In this document: positions 33,867-42,436 of the stretch, in pieces
Position numbering within the stretch: the first letter of the stretch is position 1
How the letters are laid out: every line of letters begins with the position of its first letter
Source: Rothia nasimurium
GTDB taxonomy: Bacteria; Actinomycetota; Actinomycetes; Actinomycetales; Micrococcaceae
DNA: 64,000 nucleotides
NCBI RefSeq assembly: GCF_928382285.1
Contig: NZ_CAKMSS010000010.1
Location: 1-64,000, forward strand
Reading direction: 5' to 3'
Notes under the pieces: model-generated
The model's database searches: none
Seen by the model: only the letters and a program-made list of their open reading frames with translations
What the model was told of the DNA's origin: nothing
Translations under genes and position numbers: made by a program

Positions 33867-35126
33867 GTGGTCAACTCCATCAACGCAGCCAACCGAGACG
33901 TCCTTACCCGCCGGTCTTTCGTGACCGTAGGAGCCCTGGGCACCATGACCCTTGCAGCATGCTCAGCCGATAACGCTGCAGAAGGCTCTGCATCAGATGC
34001 ATCAAACACTAGCGCGTCCAATAGCTCAGCACCCGTCTTTAGCGGCAATATCAAGGTTCTGCCCGCGCTGGATGAGGTTGAAATCAACCCCATTGAGACC
34101 GTTACCGTATCAACCGATGACTCCACGCTGACCAAAGTCACTGTTGCCACTGAGGACGGGGAGGAGCTACCTGGCGAGCTATCAGCAGACGGGAAGACCT
34201 GGACTTCCACCGAGCACATGATTTTCGATCGTTCTTACACCGTTGCATGGGAAGCCGATGATTCTGACGGCGTGAGCGGTACCGGCAAGAGCACATTCGC
34301 CACCGTATCAGCCCCCTACGAGGCAAATGCCCTTGTTAACTTCATCGAGGGAGCCACCTACGGTGTCGGCTACATTATTCAGCTGATTTTCTCTGAACCT
34401 GTAGTGAACAAGGCAGATGTTGAAAAGCGTATCTCCATCAAGGGCGGTGGCGACCAAGAAGGTAAGTTCCGCTGGTACAGCGACACCATGCTGCGTTACC
34501 GCCCCAAAGATAAGTGGGCACCGAACTCTACAATCACAGTAGATATCGACCTCTTTGGCTTCGATATCGGTAATGGAATGATCGGTAACCACACCACAAG
34601 CCACAGCTTTAAAACCTGGGAAAAGCGTTACGCCTTCGTTGACAACAACACCAAGAAAATGAAGATGTACGTTAACGACAAGGTTATTCGAGAAGCTCCT
34701 GTTACCCTGGGTAACTCTGAATGGCCCTCACCCGTAGGGCAGCTGGTGATTAAGGAGCACGAGAAGAGCTACTTCTTCAACCCCGGTTCGCTGGCCCTCA
34801 CCCCGGGCGACCCCCACTACTATGAGCCTTTCTGGGCCTCTAATACTTCCCGTCTCACCAACGGTGGTGTATTCGTGCACCAGGCCCTCCCTGCAGCTTG
34901 GTCTTCAGTTGGTATTGCCAACGTTTCCCACGGTTGTATCGGTCTGCTACCTGCAGATGCTGAGTTCTTCCACAACAATTTTGGTATCGGTGACGTAGTG
35001 GAAACCGTTAACACCGGCTACCCCGAGGCTGACCCGGACGACGGCTACGGTGACTGGAATATCCCCTTCGAGCACTACAGCGACTCATCCTGGACCGGTA
35101 ACTGGTGGTCTTTGGTACTCGGGTAG
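33867..35126 (+). CDS. Lipoprotein L,D-transpeptidase (YkuD domain)
   Basis: A 419-residue envelope enzyme that forms 3-3 peptidoglycan cross-links. A Tat-like signal (RRSFVTVGALG, Arg15-Arg16) leads to lipobox LAAC (lipidated Cys32). Then come a Ser/Ala linker, two Ig-like domains (about 55-150 and 150-252) as in mycobacterial LdtMt2, and the YkuD domain from about 253 with His338 and the catalytic SHGC at 354-357. The residue pattern after Cys is IGLL, not the usual I/V-R or L-N. The GTG start has GGAAGAT upstream. Confidence 0.92.
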   Translation: MVNSINAANRDVLTRRSFVTVGALGTMTLAACSADNAAEGSASDASNTSASNSSAPVFSGNIKVLPALDEVEINPIETVTVSTDDSTLTKVTVATEDGEELPGELSADGKTWTSTEHMIFDRSYTVAWEADDSDGVSGTGKSTFATVSAPYEANALVNFIEGATYGVGYIIQLIFSEPVVNKADVEKRISIKGGGDQEGKFRWYSDTMLRYRPKDKWAPNSTITVDIDLFGFDIGNGMIGNHTTSHSFKTWEKRYAFVDNNTKKMKMYVNDKVIREAPVTLGNSEWPSPVGQLVIKEHEKSYFFNPGSLALTPGDPHYYEPFWASNTSRLTNGGVFVHQALPAAWSSVGIANVSHGCIGLLPADAEFFHNNFGIGDVVETVNTGYPEADPDDGYGDWNIPFEHYSDSSWTGNWWSLVLG

Positions 35127-35218
35127 CATTTCCCCAGTGACCATATCGTAGGGTTCAATCTGGAGTAGTTCAGACTTTACAATTGCTAGGGTACCCCTCA
35201 TCGATGTAAGGACTGACT

Positions 35219-36271
35219 GTGGCCCAGGATTCTCAATCTCAGGACCGCTCTGGTGCCGGTAACGAGCCAGCACCAGAGTGGGACAAACTTTCACCTGCAA
35301 TTAGCAGTAACCGAACGGACCGTCTTCTTTCAGCTCGAAGAGCTGAACGCGGAATCGAGACTCCAGCTACTGCCTCAAGCGCTTTAACTGATACTAGCCA
35401 GCCAGTAGAACAGGATGGGGCGAAAGCTCCCTCCGATGCCACCCCCTGGACCGCGCCCCTGGCCGCGGTGGCAGCTCCCGAAGGTAGTGCGTCCGCCCCC
35501 GAAGCCACCCCGGCTGCAGAACGTGCCGAAGCCCGCGAAGTTGCGGTAGACGACAAGCCCCGCCTGCTGGGGCTGCGCCGGGCCATCATCGCCCTGACCG
35601 TTCCCGTGCTGACCATCATGCTGGCCGTGCGTGCCGTGGCCAGCCCCGCCTTCCTCTGGCTCGAATACCACCGCCCCGGCTTCCCCGCAGACAGCTACGG
35701 CTTCGACACCCAGGAAAGATTGCGTCTAGGCTCTTACGGGCTGGACTATATCTTGAACTTTGCCCCCCACACCTACCTGGCCGATATCACCACCGGCGGT
35801 AACGCTGCCTTCCTTGCCAGCGAAGTTGAGCACATGACCGACGTCAAACGGGTCATGCTCATCAGCATCACGTTTGCCCTCATCATGCTGGTACTGGCCC
35901 TGCTCTCAGCCCGAACCCTGCGCCTGCGGGCCCCGGGCGTCCTGCGCTCCTCCCTCTTCACCGGTGCCTGGCTCACCCTAGCCCTGCTCATCGGCCTGGG
36001 CGTTGCCGGCGCTATCGGCTGGGAAGCCTTCTTCACCACCTTCCACGAGGTCTTCTTCCCCCAGGGCAACTGGCAGTTCCGCATGAGCGACACCCTCATC
36101 CGCCTCTACCCGCCCCAGTTCTGGGTGGACGCCGCCGCCACCGCAGGCGCCCTCACCCTCTTGATGACGGCAGCCGTCCTCGCCATGACCTGGCCTACCC
36201 GCTACCGCAAGCAGCTAGCCCTCAAGCGCCGGGCAGAGCGTCAGGAGCTCAAAGAACTCCTGACCAAGTAA
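35219..36271 (+). CDS. TIGR01906 (DUF1461) integral membrane protein
   Basis: A 350-residue protein. A cytoplasmic, Ala/Pro/Ser-rich N-terminus (1-115) precedes membrane helices at about 118-142, 215-235, 250-272 and 310-328. YHRPGFPADSYGFDTQERLRLGSYGLDYILNF and FHEVFFPQGNWQF match the TIGR01906 family, where the latter motif lies between the third and fourth helices. Function is unknown. GTG start with AAGGA upstream. It is convergent with the O-mannosyltransferase, four bases away, so no terminator fits between. Confidence 0.83.
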   Translation: MAQDSQSQDRSGAGNEPAPEWDKLSPAISSNRTDRLLSARRAERGIETPATASSALTDTSQPVEQDGAKAPSDATPWTAPLAAVAAPEGSASAPEATPAAERAEAREVAVDDKPRLLGLRRAIIALTVPVLTIMLAVRAVASPAFLWLEYHRPGFPADSYGFDTQERLRLGSYGLDYILNFAPHTYLADITTGGNAAFLASEVEHMTDVKRVMLISITFALIMLVLALLSARTLRLRAPGVLRSSLFTGAWLTLALLIGLGVAGAIGWEAFFTTFHEVFFPQGNWQFRMSDTLIRLYPPQFWVDAAATAGALTLLMTAAVLAMTWPTRYRKQLALKRRAERQELKELLTK

Positions 36272-36275
36272 GCCC

Positions 36276-37883
36276 CTAAATCCAGGCGTCAAACCACATG
36301 CGCTCGCGCCACTCGGTGTAGGGGATGGTCTGGGCTGTCCAAATAGGCCAGTAGTAGATAGAGACTAACAGCGCGAAGACCACAAAGAGTCCTACCACCA
36401 GTAGCCCTGCCCGGCGGCGGCGTACGCTGTCGCCGGGGCGTCCTAGCGCTAGCCCCAAAATACCTGCCAGCATAAGAATCAGGTAGGGCTCGAAGGAGAG
36501 GGCGTAGAAGAAGAACATGGTGCGCTCGGGGTAGGCAAACCAGGGGAAATAGCCCACCGCGAAGACCGCGAAAAGGGTTGCAAAACGCCAGTCGCGGCGC
36601 AGCAGCACAATGAGCAGGGACAGGGTTGCAACGATGATAAAGGACCACCAGATGAGCGGGTTGCCGATATTCAGCACCGCCTCAGAGCAAGAGTCAACCG
36701 TACAGCCGTTCACGCCCAGGTCAGGGGATTCATAGTAGTAGCTGGTGGGGCGGCCCAAAATCAGCCACTGCCAGGCCGGGGACTCGTAAGTGTGGGGGGA
36801 ATCCAGCCCCGAATGGAAGGCGTAGGCAGAGCGGTGGTACTCCCACAGCGAGCGCAGAGACTCCGGCAACCAGAGAATTCCTTCGCCGGGGTGCTCTGCT
36901 GCCCAGTTACGGTCGTAGGCGGAATCTGAGAGGAACCAGCCGGTCCAGGTCGCTAGGTAGGTGAGCAGGCCGGTGCCGATGAGGGCAAAGAAAGCGAGGA
37001 CGCCGTCGCGCAGGAAGCCCGCGACATACCAGCGGCGGATGCCGGCAATGCGGCGGGCATTGGCGTCCCAGAAGACCGTGAGCAGGCCGAAGATAGCGAT
37101 GAAGAAGAGGGCGTTCCATTTGACGCCGACCGCCAGACCCGCGCAGATACCGGCGATGAACCGCCAGTAACGGAAGCCCAGCCAGGGGCCATAGCGCATG
37201 AAGTTGTCGGTGGGGGCGCCGTTGTGGTCGCGGGCGTGGGCTGCGATCCGGGCAGCGAGCTGGCGTCTACCCTGGTAGCGGTCAAGCAACAGGGCAACGA
37301 AGGTGGCCAGCAGCCAGAACATGAGGAAGATATCGAGCAGGGCAAAACGGGACTGCACAAAGTGCAGGCCATCGATAGAAATTAGCAGACCGGCAAGGGT
37401 TGCTACTGTCACTGAGCGGAAGAGCAACCAACCCGCCAGCATGACCAGGCCCACCGACAGGGTGCCGGTGAGTGCTGCGGCAAAGCGCCACCCAAAGGGG
37501 TTATCGTCACCAAAAATGGCCATACCGAAGGCGATCATCCACTTACCAACCGGCGGGTGGACCACATATTCGGCGGTTTCAAGGATGCCCGATGGGGTTC
37601 CGGCAACGAAGGTCTCGTTGGCTGTATCAGACCAGTTGCGCTCATATCCAAAGTGCAGCAGGGAGTAGGCATCTTTAGCGTAGTAGGTTTCGTCAAAGAC
37701 GATGGCGTTAGGGTTGGCCAGGTTTACAAAACGCATGAGCCCGGCAAGTACTAGCACAAGCAGGGGAGCCACCCAGCCGTATCGGGGCAGCGGTACCGCT
37801 GTTACAGCTAGTCGCGCCCGGAGGGCTGACTCGGTGAAAGCGTCTTTGAGGGTCAGGACGGCAGAGGTTGGGTTAGATGTCAC
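36276..37883 (-). CDS. pmt: Dolichyl-phosphate-mannose-type protein O-mannosyltransferase
   Basis: A 535-residue multi-spanning GT39 enzyme that transfers mannose from polyprenyl-phosphate-mannose to exported proteins. The catalytic DE pair is Asp64-Glu65 in NAIVFDETYYAKDAYSLL, with VHPPVGKWMIAFGMAIFGDDNPFGWR following. Typically spaced helices and the late AYPERTMFFFYALSFEPYLIL complete the match to Rv1002c. The GTG start comes seven bases after TAGCAT (37891-37896, minus strand) with no ribosome-binding site, so it is probably leaderless. Confidence 0.92.
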   Translation of the reverse strand: MTSNPTSAVLTLKDAFTESALRARLAVTAVPLPRYGWVAPLLVLVLAGLMRFVNLANPNAIVFDETYYAKDAYSLLHFGYERNWSDTANETFVAGTPSGILETAEYVVHPPVGKWMIAFGMAIFGDDNPFGWRFAAALTGTLSVGLVMLAGWLLFRSVTVATLAGLLISIDGLHFVQSRFALLDIFLMFWLLATFVALLLDRYQGRRQLAARIAAHARDHNGAPTDNFMRYGPWLGFRYWRFIAGICAGLAVGVKWNALFFIAIFGLLTVFWDANARRIAGIRRWYVAGFLRDGVLAFFALIGTGLLTYLATWTGWFLSDSAYDRNWAAEHPGEGILWLPESLRSLWEYHRSAYAFHSGLDSPHTYESPAWQWLILGRPTSYYYESPDLGVNGCTVDSCSEAVLNIGNPLIWWSFIIVATLSLLIVLLRRDWRFATLFAVFAVGYFPWFAYPERTMFFFYALSFEPYLILMLAGILGLALGRPGDSVRRRRAGLLVVGLFVVFALLVSIYYWPIWTAQTIPYTEWRERMWFDAWI

Positions 37884-37958
37884 CCTAGATATGCTACCCG
37901 GGGCAGCAGAATCATGCGCGCGGACGCGGGGGGACCAGCTTCCTTCTGGTCCTATCTA

Positions 37959-38026
37959 GTAGGGACCAGATTCCTCCCAAAATACTTCGTGCCATGACCT
38001 ACAGTCGGTATTTTTCTGGTCCCTAC
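37959..38026 (+). repeat. 68-bp left inverted repeat of the AbiEi-like unit
   Basis: The segment begins GTAGGGACCAGATTCCTCCC and ends TTTTTCTGGTCCCTAC. Its inverted copy is at 39132-39199, same length, with outer 21 bases (37958-37978) perfect and the inner end 10 or more bases conserved. GGGACCAG/CTGGTCC half-sites also occur at 37931-37952. From 37884 to 38204 (321 bases) I see no gene, only these sites and an AT-rich leader. Confidence 0.85.
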
Positions 38027-38204
38027 GAGGGGCGGGGTCTAACCCGCTGGGTGGTGAAGCTACCCTGTGGATATCTGTATATGCGCTGTAACAACCCGAC
38101 CGATAAAAAATCTTTTTTGGCGCAATACGTTGAGACTGGGAGAAACTTTATCCACAGGAAACATCAGTTCTAGAAAATTAGCTCATACACAACAGAATGC
38201 TGTC

Positions 38205-39131
38205 ATGGATATTCTCGATAGCCTTCAAACCGTTTATACCTACAGGGAACTGCAGCAGCTGGGTATGAGCTCTACTGCTATCGCTCGCCGGGTTAGACAA
38301 CAGGAGCTGACTCGTCTCCTCCCTGGCGTTTATACAACCCAGTCAAATTTTCGTCAGCTTCCCCGCTATCAGCAGTACCCCTATTTTATTTCTGCTGTTT
38401 ACAAGAAGAACCCTCAAACCATCTTTACCCACCAAACCGCTGCCTGGTTGCATGGCTTTGCTGTGGTAGATCAGAAGCTGGTAGATGTACAGTGCCACCC
38501 TAGTTCACGGGGGCGTGCTCAAGGTATTGCAAAGCACTATTCGTATACAGCTCTCGATACGACGTCATCGCACGGTTTATTTCACCTCACTACCCGCCTG
38601 CGGACTTTAGCTGACTGTTGCCGCTACCTGCATCCGTCCTCAGCGCTAGTTACGGTTGAGTCAGCGCTTTATCAGGGAGCATGCACCGTTGAGGAAGTCG
38701 CGGAATATTTGGGGCACCAGAGGGGGCGCGGAGTTCAGAAAATGCGGACGGTCGCCGGCCTCATGAGTTCTTCGAGCGAGAGTGCTGGTGAAAGCAAACT
38801 GAAATGGGTCTTACACATGAGCCCCTTACCCCTGCCAACCCAGCAGGTTGATGTCTGGGTTGATAACGAACACTTCCGGCTCGACTTTGCTTACGAGGAT
38901 GAAATGATTGCCCTCGAATTTGATGGGCGGGTGAAATACCTTGATTCCCAGAGCCGCGATGAGGTTTTCTTCAATGAGGTGCGACGCGAGAAGCTGCTGA
39001 AAAACGCTGGGTGGGATGTGCTGCGCTATGACTGGTCTACCGTTGTGAACCATCCGCAGAGGATCGTTCGTGAAGTTCTTACCACCATGCAACGGAAAAA
39101 CGGGAGCAGCAGAATCGCAGCGCTCAGGTAA
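38205..39131 (+). CDS. AbiEi-like wHTH / DUF559 fusion protein
   Basis: A 308-residue protein of a type common in actinobacteria. The N-terminal winged-helix AbiEi-like domain (about 8-55: YTYRELQQLGMSSTAIARRVRQQELTRLLPGVY) and a middle region (THQTAAWLHGF, TTRLRTLADC) match AbiEi-type antitoxins. The C-terminus (about 210-300) has FRLDFAYEDEMIALEFDGRVKYLD and RREKLLKNAGWDVLRYDWS, a DUF559/Vsr-like nuclease fold with Asp and Glu-X-Asp. No AbiEii toxin is adjacent. Start ATG at 38205 has no clear ribosome-binding site. AT-rich and flanked by 68-bp inverted repeats. Confidence 0.8.
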   Translation: MDILDSLQTVYTYRELQQLGMSSTAIARRVRQQELTRLLPGVYTTQSNFRQLPRYQQYPYFISAVYKKNPQTIFTHQTAAWLHGFAVVDQKLVDVQCHPSSRGRAQGIAKHYSYTALDTTSSHGLFHLTTRLRTLADCCRYLHPSSALVTVESALYQGACTVEEVAEYLGHQRGRGVQKMRTVAGLMSSSSESAGESKLKWVLHMSPLPLPTQQVDVWVDNEHFRLDFAYEDEMIALEFDGRVKYLDSQSRDEVFFNEVRREKLLKNAGWDVLRYDWSTVVNHPQRIVREVLTTMQRKNGSSRIAALR

Positions 39132-39199
39132 CAAGGGACCAGAAAAGTAACGATTGTATGTGTGGTGGACAAGGACGTCGGGAGGAATCTGGTCCCTAC
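39132..39199 (-). repeat. 68-bp right inverted repeat of the AbiEi-like unit
   Basis: Read on the minus strand it matches 37959-38026: first 20 bases identical, last 16 nearly so, equal length, with a diverged middle. It begins one base after the stop codon of the AbiEi-like gene and reaches to 35 bases before the rsmI start, so it could also act on the rsmI promoter. Confidence 0.85.
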
Positions 39200-39233
39200 T
39201 TGTAGGGGAACAAAAGTAGTAGGGTTTAACCCT

Positions 39234-40118
39234 ATGGAATCCTCCCCTCACACCACGCCCGCTGCGCCGGCCGAAGGCGGCGCCCTCATCCTTGGCGGAA
39301 CCCCCATCGGCAACCTCGCCGATGCCTCCCCGCGCCTGCGCGAGGCGCTCGCGTCCGCCGACGTCCTCGCCGTTGAAGACAGCCGCACCCTGCGTAAACT
39401 AGCCGCCGGGCTGGGCGTCACCACCCGGGGGCGGGTACTGGTCAACCACGACCACAACGAGGCTGACCGCGCCGGCCAGATCGTTGAGGCTGTGGCAGCC
39501 GGGCAGACCGTGCTGCTCATGTCGGACGCCGGTATGCCCGCTGTCTCCGATCCCGGCTATGTCGCGGCAGCTGCTGCGGCCAACGCCGGTCTGACCGTCA
39601 CCGCTCTGCCGGGGCCCTCAGCTGTTGTCACCGCTATCGCCGTGTCCGGGCTGCCCTCGGGACGTTTCACCTTTGAGGGCTTCCTCGCCCGCAAAGGCTC
39701 CGACCGCGCCCGGCGCCTGGCCGCACTCGCTAGTGAAGAGCGCACCATGGTCTTCTACGAGTCCCCCCACCGGCTGGCCGCAACCCTGCACGATTTTTCC
39801 GAAGTCTTCGGGGCAGGGCGCCGCGCCGCTGTCTGCCGGGAACTGACCAAGCTGCACGAAGAGGTTGCCCGCGGCAGCCTGCAAGAACTCATTACCTGGG
39901 CCGAATCTAAGCAGATCAAGGGCGAAATCGCCATCGTGGTTGAGGGCGCCCCAGAACCCGAGGCGGAAGAGGCAGAGAACCTGACCGACCTCGTCCTGGA
40001 GCTTGTGGCCGGTGGCGTCCGCCTGAAAGCCGCCTGCGCCCAGGTCGCCGAAGCCCACGGGGTGTCTAAGCGTGACCTTTACCAGGCAACCCTGGCCGTC
40101 AAAGATTCAGAAAGCTAA
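39234..40118 (+). CDS. rsmI: 16S rRNA (cytidine1402-2'-O)-methyltransferase
   Basis: A 294-residue SAM-dependent tetrapyrrole-methylase-fold enzyme that modifies C1402 in the 30S decoding centre. Motifs in order: LGGTPIGNLADASPRLREAL, LAVEDSRTLRKL, VLLMSDAGMPAVSDPG, ALPGPSAVVTAIAVSGLPSGRFTFEGFL and ERTMVFYESPHRLAATL. ATG at 39234 is eight bases after TAGGGT (39220-39225), with no ribosome-binding site, which points to a leaderless start; 39162 would run through the repeat. tatD follows after four bases, so they share a message. Confidence 0.94.
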   Translation: MESSPHTTPAAPAEGGALILGGTPIGNLADASPRLREALASADVLAVEDSRTLRKLAAGLGVTTRGRVLVNHDHNEADRAGQIVEAVAAGQTVLLMSDAGMPAVSDPGYVAAAAAANAGLTVTALPGPSAVVTAIAVSGLPSGRFTFEGFLARKGSDRARRLAALASEERTMVFYESPHRLAATLHDFSEVFGAGRRAAVCRELTKLHEEVARGSLQELITWAESKQIKGEIAIVVEGAPEPEAEEAENLTDLVLELVAGGVRLKAACAQVAEAHGVSKRDLYQATLAVKDSES

Positions 40119-40122
40119 ACCT

Positions 40123-41199
40123 ATGTGTACCGACCACACCCTAACCGACGCTGAGCTGCGCGAACTTGCTGAGCGCTTTGCCTCCTACCTGCCTAGTGAG
40201 GCCGAGCAGACCGCCACCATCTTTGAGACCCCCGAGCCGATTCTGGAGGGCGAAGTACCCCCGGCCTACCGGGCTGACCGCTACAACACCGCGGGCGAGC
40301 CCAGCGGGGAGGGTACCCGCCGCCGCGGTGAGAAGGGGGAGGACGGACGCCGCCGCAACCTGGTCTTCCCGCCGGCTCCCGCGCCCCTGCCCTACGCCAT
40401 CGTCGATAACCACACCCACATGGACCTGCTCGACGGCGAGGTCGCCGTCACCGCCCGCGACGCCCTCGATACCGGAGAAGCCCTGGGTATCGGCGCAATT
40501 GTGCAGGTGGGCTGTGACGTTCCCAGTTCCCTCTACGCTGTGCGTGCTGCCCAGGCTGACCCCCGTGTGCTGGCCGCTGTGGCCCTGCACCCTAACGAAG
40601 CCCCCAAGCTGGCAGAAGCTGGCCAGCTAGAGGCAGCCCTGGCCGCTATCGACACCCTGGCAGCTGACCCGCGCGTCCGTGCCCTGGGCGAGACCGGCCT
40701 GGACTACTTCCGTACCGGTGAAGAGGGCAAGGGGGCTCAGGAGGAATCCTTCCGCGCCCACATTCGCATGGCCAAGAAACACGGTAAGGCTGTGCAGATC
40801 CACGACCGGGACGCTCACGAGGACGTTGTGCGCATCCTGCTGAGCGAAGGCGCCCCCGAGACCGTCATCTTCCACTGCTACTCCGGCGGGCCTGACCTAG
40901 CTGAGATCTGTAACGAGCAGGGCTGGTACATGAGCTTTGCCGGCACCGTGACCTTCAAGAACTCGCACGGTATTCAGGAGTCCCTGAAGCTAGCCCACCG
41001 GGAGCTGATTCTGGCTGAGACCGACGCGCCCTTCCTGACCCCCCACCCCTTCCGGGGCCGTCCTAATGCCAGCTACATGACCAACTACACCGTCCGCTTT
41101 ATGGCAGGCCACCTGGGCGCCGACCTTGAAGAGCTTTGCCGGGATATCCGCGCTAACTCCCTGGCAGCTTACGGGAGCTGGGGGATTGAGGGCTTCTAG
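40123..41199 (+). CDS. tatD: TatD-family metal-dependent hydrolase / 3'-5' DNase
   Basis: A 358-residue TIM-barrel nuclease. Metal ligands appear in IVDNHTHMDLLDGE, ALGETGLDYFR (Glu), VQIHDRDAHED (His), IFHCYSGGPDLAE and ILAETDAPFLTPHPFRGRPN (Asp). The N-terminal 85 residues (acidic then Arg-rich) extend beyond the usual 260-residue enzyme. It is tightly linked to rsmI, as in the Rv1003-Rv1008 region by memory. The 3' end overlaps the convergent GT87 gene by 47 bases. Confidence 0.93.
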   Translation: MCTDHTLTDAELRELAERFASYLPSEAEQTATIFETPEPILEGEVPPAYRADRYNTAGEPSGEGTRRRGEKGEDGRRRNLVFPPAPAPLPYAIVDNHTHMDLLDGEVAVTARDALDTGEALGIGAIVQVGCDVPSSLYAVRAAQADPRVLAAVALHPNEAPKLAEAGQLEAALAAIDTLAADPRVRALGETGLDYFRTGEEGKGAQEESFRAHIRMAKKHGKAVQIHDRDAHEDVVRILLSEGAPETVIFHCYSGGPDLAEICNEQGWYMSFAGTVTFKNSHGIQESLKLAHRELILAETDAPFLTPHPFRGRPNASYMTNYTVRFMAGHLGADLEELCRDIRANSLAAYGSWGIEGF

Positions 41200-42436
41200 C
41201 CGCTAGAGCCAGGTAGGCGACTGCCCACGCGACAGGCAGGGCATGTAGGAGAGCCAGGTGCTCGGGCCACTCGTTGCCGCCCCAGTCGTGCCCGCCAAAC
41301 CAGACCGCAAAGGGCATGGCAAAGATGAGCACACCGGTGGCAGCTAGGTAGAGGTAGCCGGTGTGCGCGGTGCGCCAGCCGTAGAGGGTCGCAAAGACCA
41401 GGAAGGTGACGAACCAGACCCAGTGGTGGGTCCAGGAGATGGGGGAGAGCAGCAGCCCCAACACCGCCACGCAGGAGGCTGCCCCCAGGTAGGCGCCACG
41501 GACGTCCTGCCACGCTAACCTGCGCACGGCCAGGTAAGCCAGCACTACCGCCCCCAGGGCGGTGATGGCAAAAAGGACGCCGGTGAGCCAGCTGGGGAAG
41601 AGCATGGCCCAGGTGCCCAGCAGGTTATAGTTCAGAGCCCCGGTAATGGAGCCCACGCGGGAGGATTCAAAGATTTTCTCGGTGAAGTACTCGCGGGCTA
41701 CCTCAAAATCGACGGCAAAGCTCAGCGCGATAGAGGCCAGGCCGGTGCCCACGAAACGGGTCAGAGACTTCCAATCGCGGGTGGCAAGAAAGAGCAGGCC
41801 GAAGATAGCCGGGGTTAGTTTGATGCAGGCGGTCAGGGCAATGAGTACCCCGTGCCAGCGGGTGTTCTTGAGGTAGATGACGTCGGTGAGAATGAGCAGT
41901 ACCAAAAAGAGGTTGATCTGCCCCAGTTCCATGTTGAAACTGATGGGGAAGAACTTGAGCAGCAGGGGAGTGAGCCAGAGCCCGGCTGCCAGGGCGGGGC
42001 GCTTGCCCACCCCCATACCTCGGCAGGAGAGATAGACCAGGGCCACCAGCGCGGCAATATTGAGCAACAGAAATATTGGCCCAGCCGTATCTGCACTGGT
42101 GAGCAGTACAAAAGGAGCGAAAACCAGGGCTGCAAAAGGCGGGTAGGTAAAGCCGTAGATTTCCTCGGGAGGCAGAGCCCAGTCGTAGAGCTGGCCGGTT
42201 TCTAGCCAGTGGGCCACCCCTCCGTAATAGACCTGTAGGTCGAAGAATTCCCGGGCCACCATTTTTTCGTCCCAGAGGAAGGGGTAGGCGCTGATGAGGG
42301 TCAGCACCAGGGCAGTGATTAGGGCTGGTGTGCTGGTGAGCGCCCTGGTAAGGGCGGTGATGGGCGGACGCTGGTGCGCGGCAGGTGCGGTAGTCGTAGG
42401 AGGAGTTTGGTATGGGTTTCTGAAGTTAATCTGCAA
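41153..42436 (-). CDS. GT87-family (DUF2029) polyprenyl-phosphomannose mannosyltransferase
   Basis: A 427-residue membrane glycosyltransferase with about ten helices. The first external loop contains the catalytic Asp motif REFFDLQVYYGGVAHWLETGQLYDW, and GFTYPPFAALVFAPF follows, both typical of actinobacterial GT-C enzymes that elongate lipomannan/lipoarabinomannan. The start is TTG and overlaps the acyltransferase stop by 11 bases; a later start is possible. It ends inside the 3' end of tatD on the opposite strand. Confidence 0.83.
   Translation of the reverse strand: MQINFRNPYQTPPTTTAPAAHQRPPITALTRALTSTPALITALVLTLISAYPFLWDEKMVAREFFDLQVYYGGVAHWLETGQLYDWALPPEEIYGFTYPPFAALVFAPFVLLTSADTAGPIFLLLNIAALVALVYLSCRGMGVGKRPALAAGLWLTPLLLKFFPISFNMELGQINLFLVLLILTDVIYLKNTRWHGVLIALTACIKLTPAIFGLLFLATRDWKSLTRFVGTGLASIALSFAVDFEVAREYFTEKIFESSRVGSITGALNYNLLGTWAMLFPSWLTGVLFAITALGAVVLAYLAVRRLAWQDVRGAYLGAASCVAVLGLLLSPISWTHHWVWFVTFLVFATLYGWRTAHTGYLYLAATGVLIFAMPFAVWFGGHDWGGNEWPEHLALLHALPVAWAVAYLALAARSPQSPSSRKLPGS

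Noticed and set aside
38205..39131. AbiE-type toxin-antitoxin system
   Set aside because: No AbiEii nucleotidyltransferase toxin upstream or downstream; the protein is a wHTH-DUF559 fusion.
37958..39200. Insertion sequence around the AbiEi-like gene
   Set aside because: No transposase domain, and I cannot see a matching target-site duplication outside the repeats; kept only as a repeat-flanked unit.
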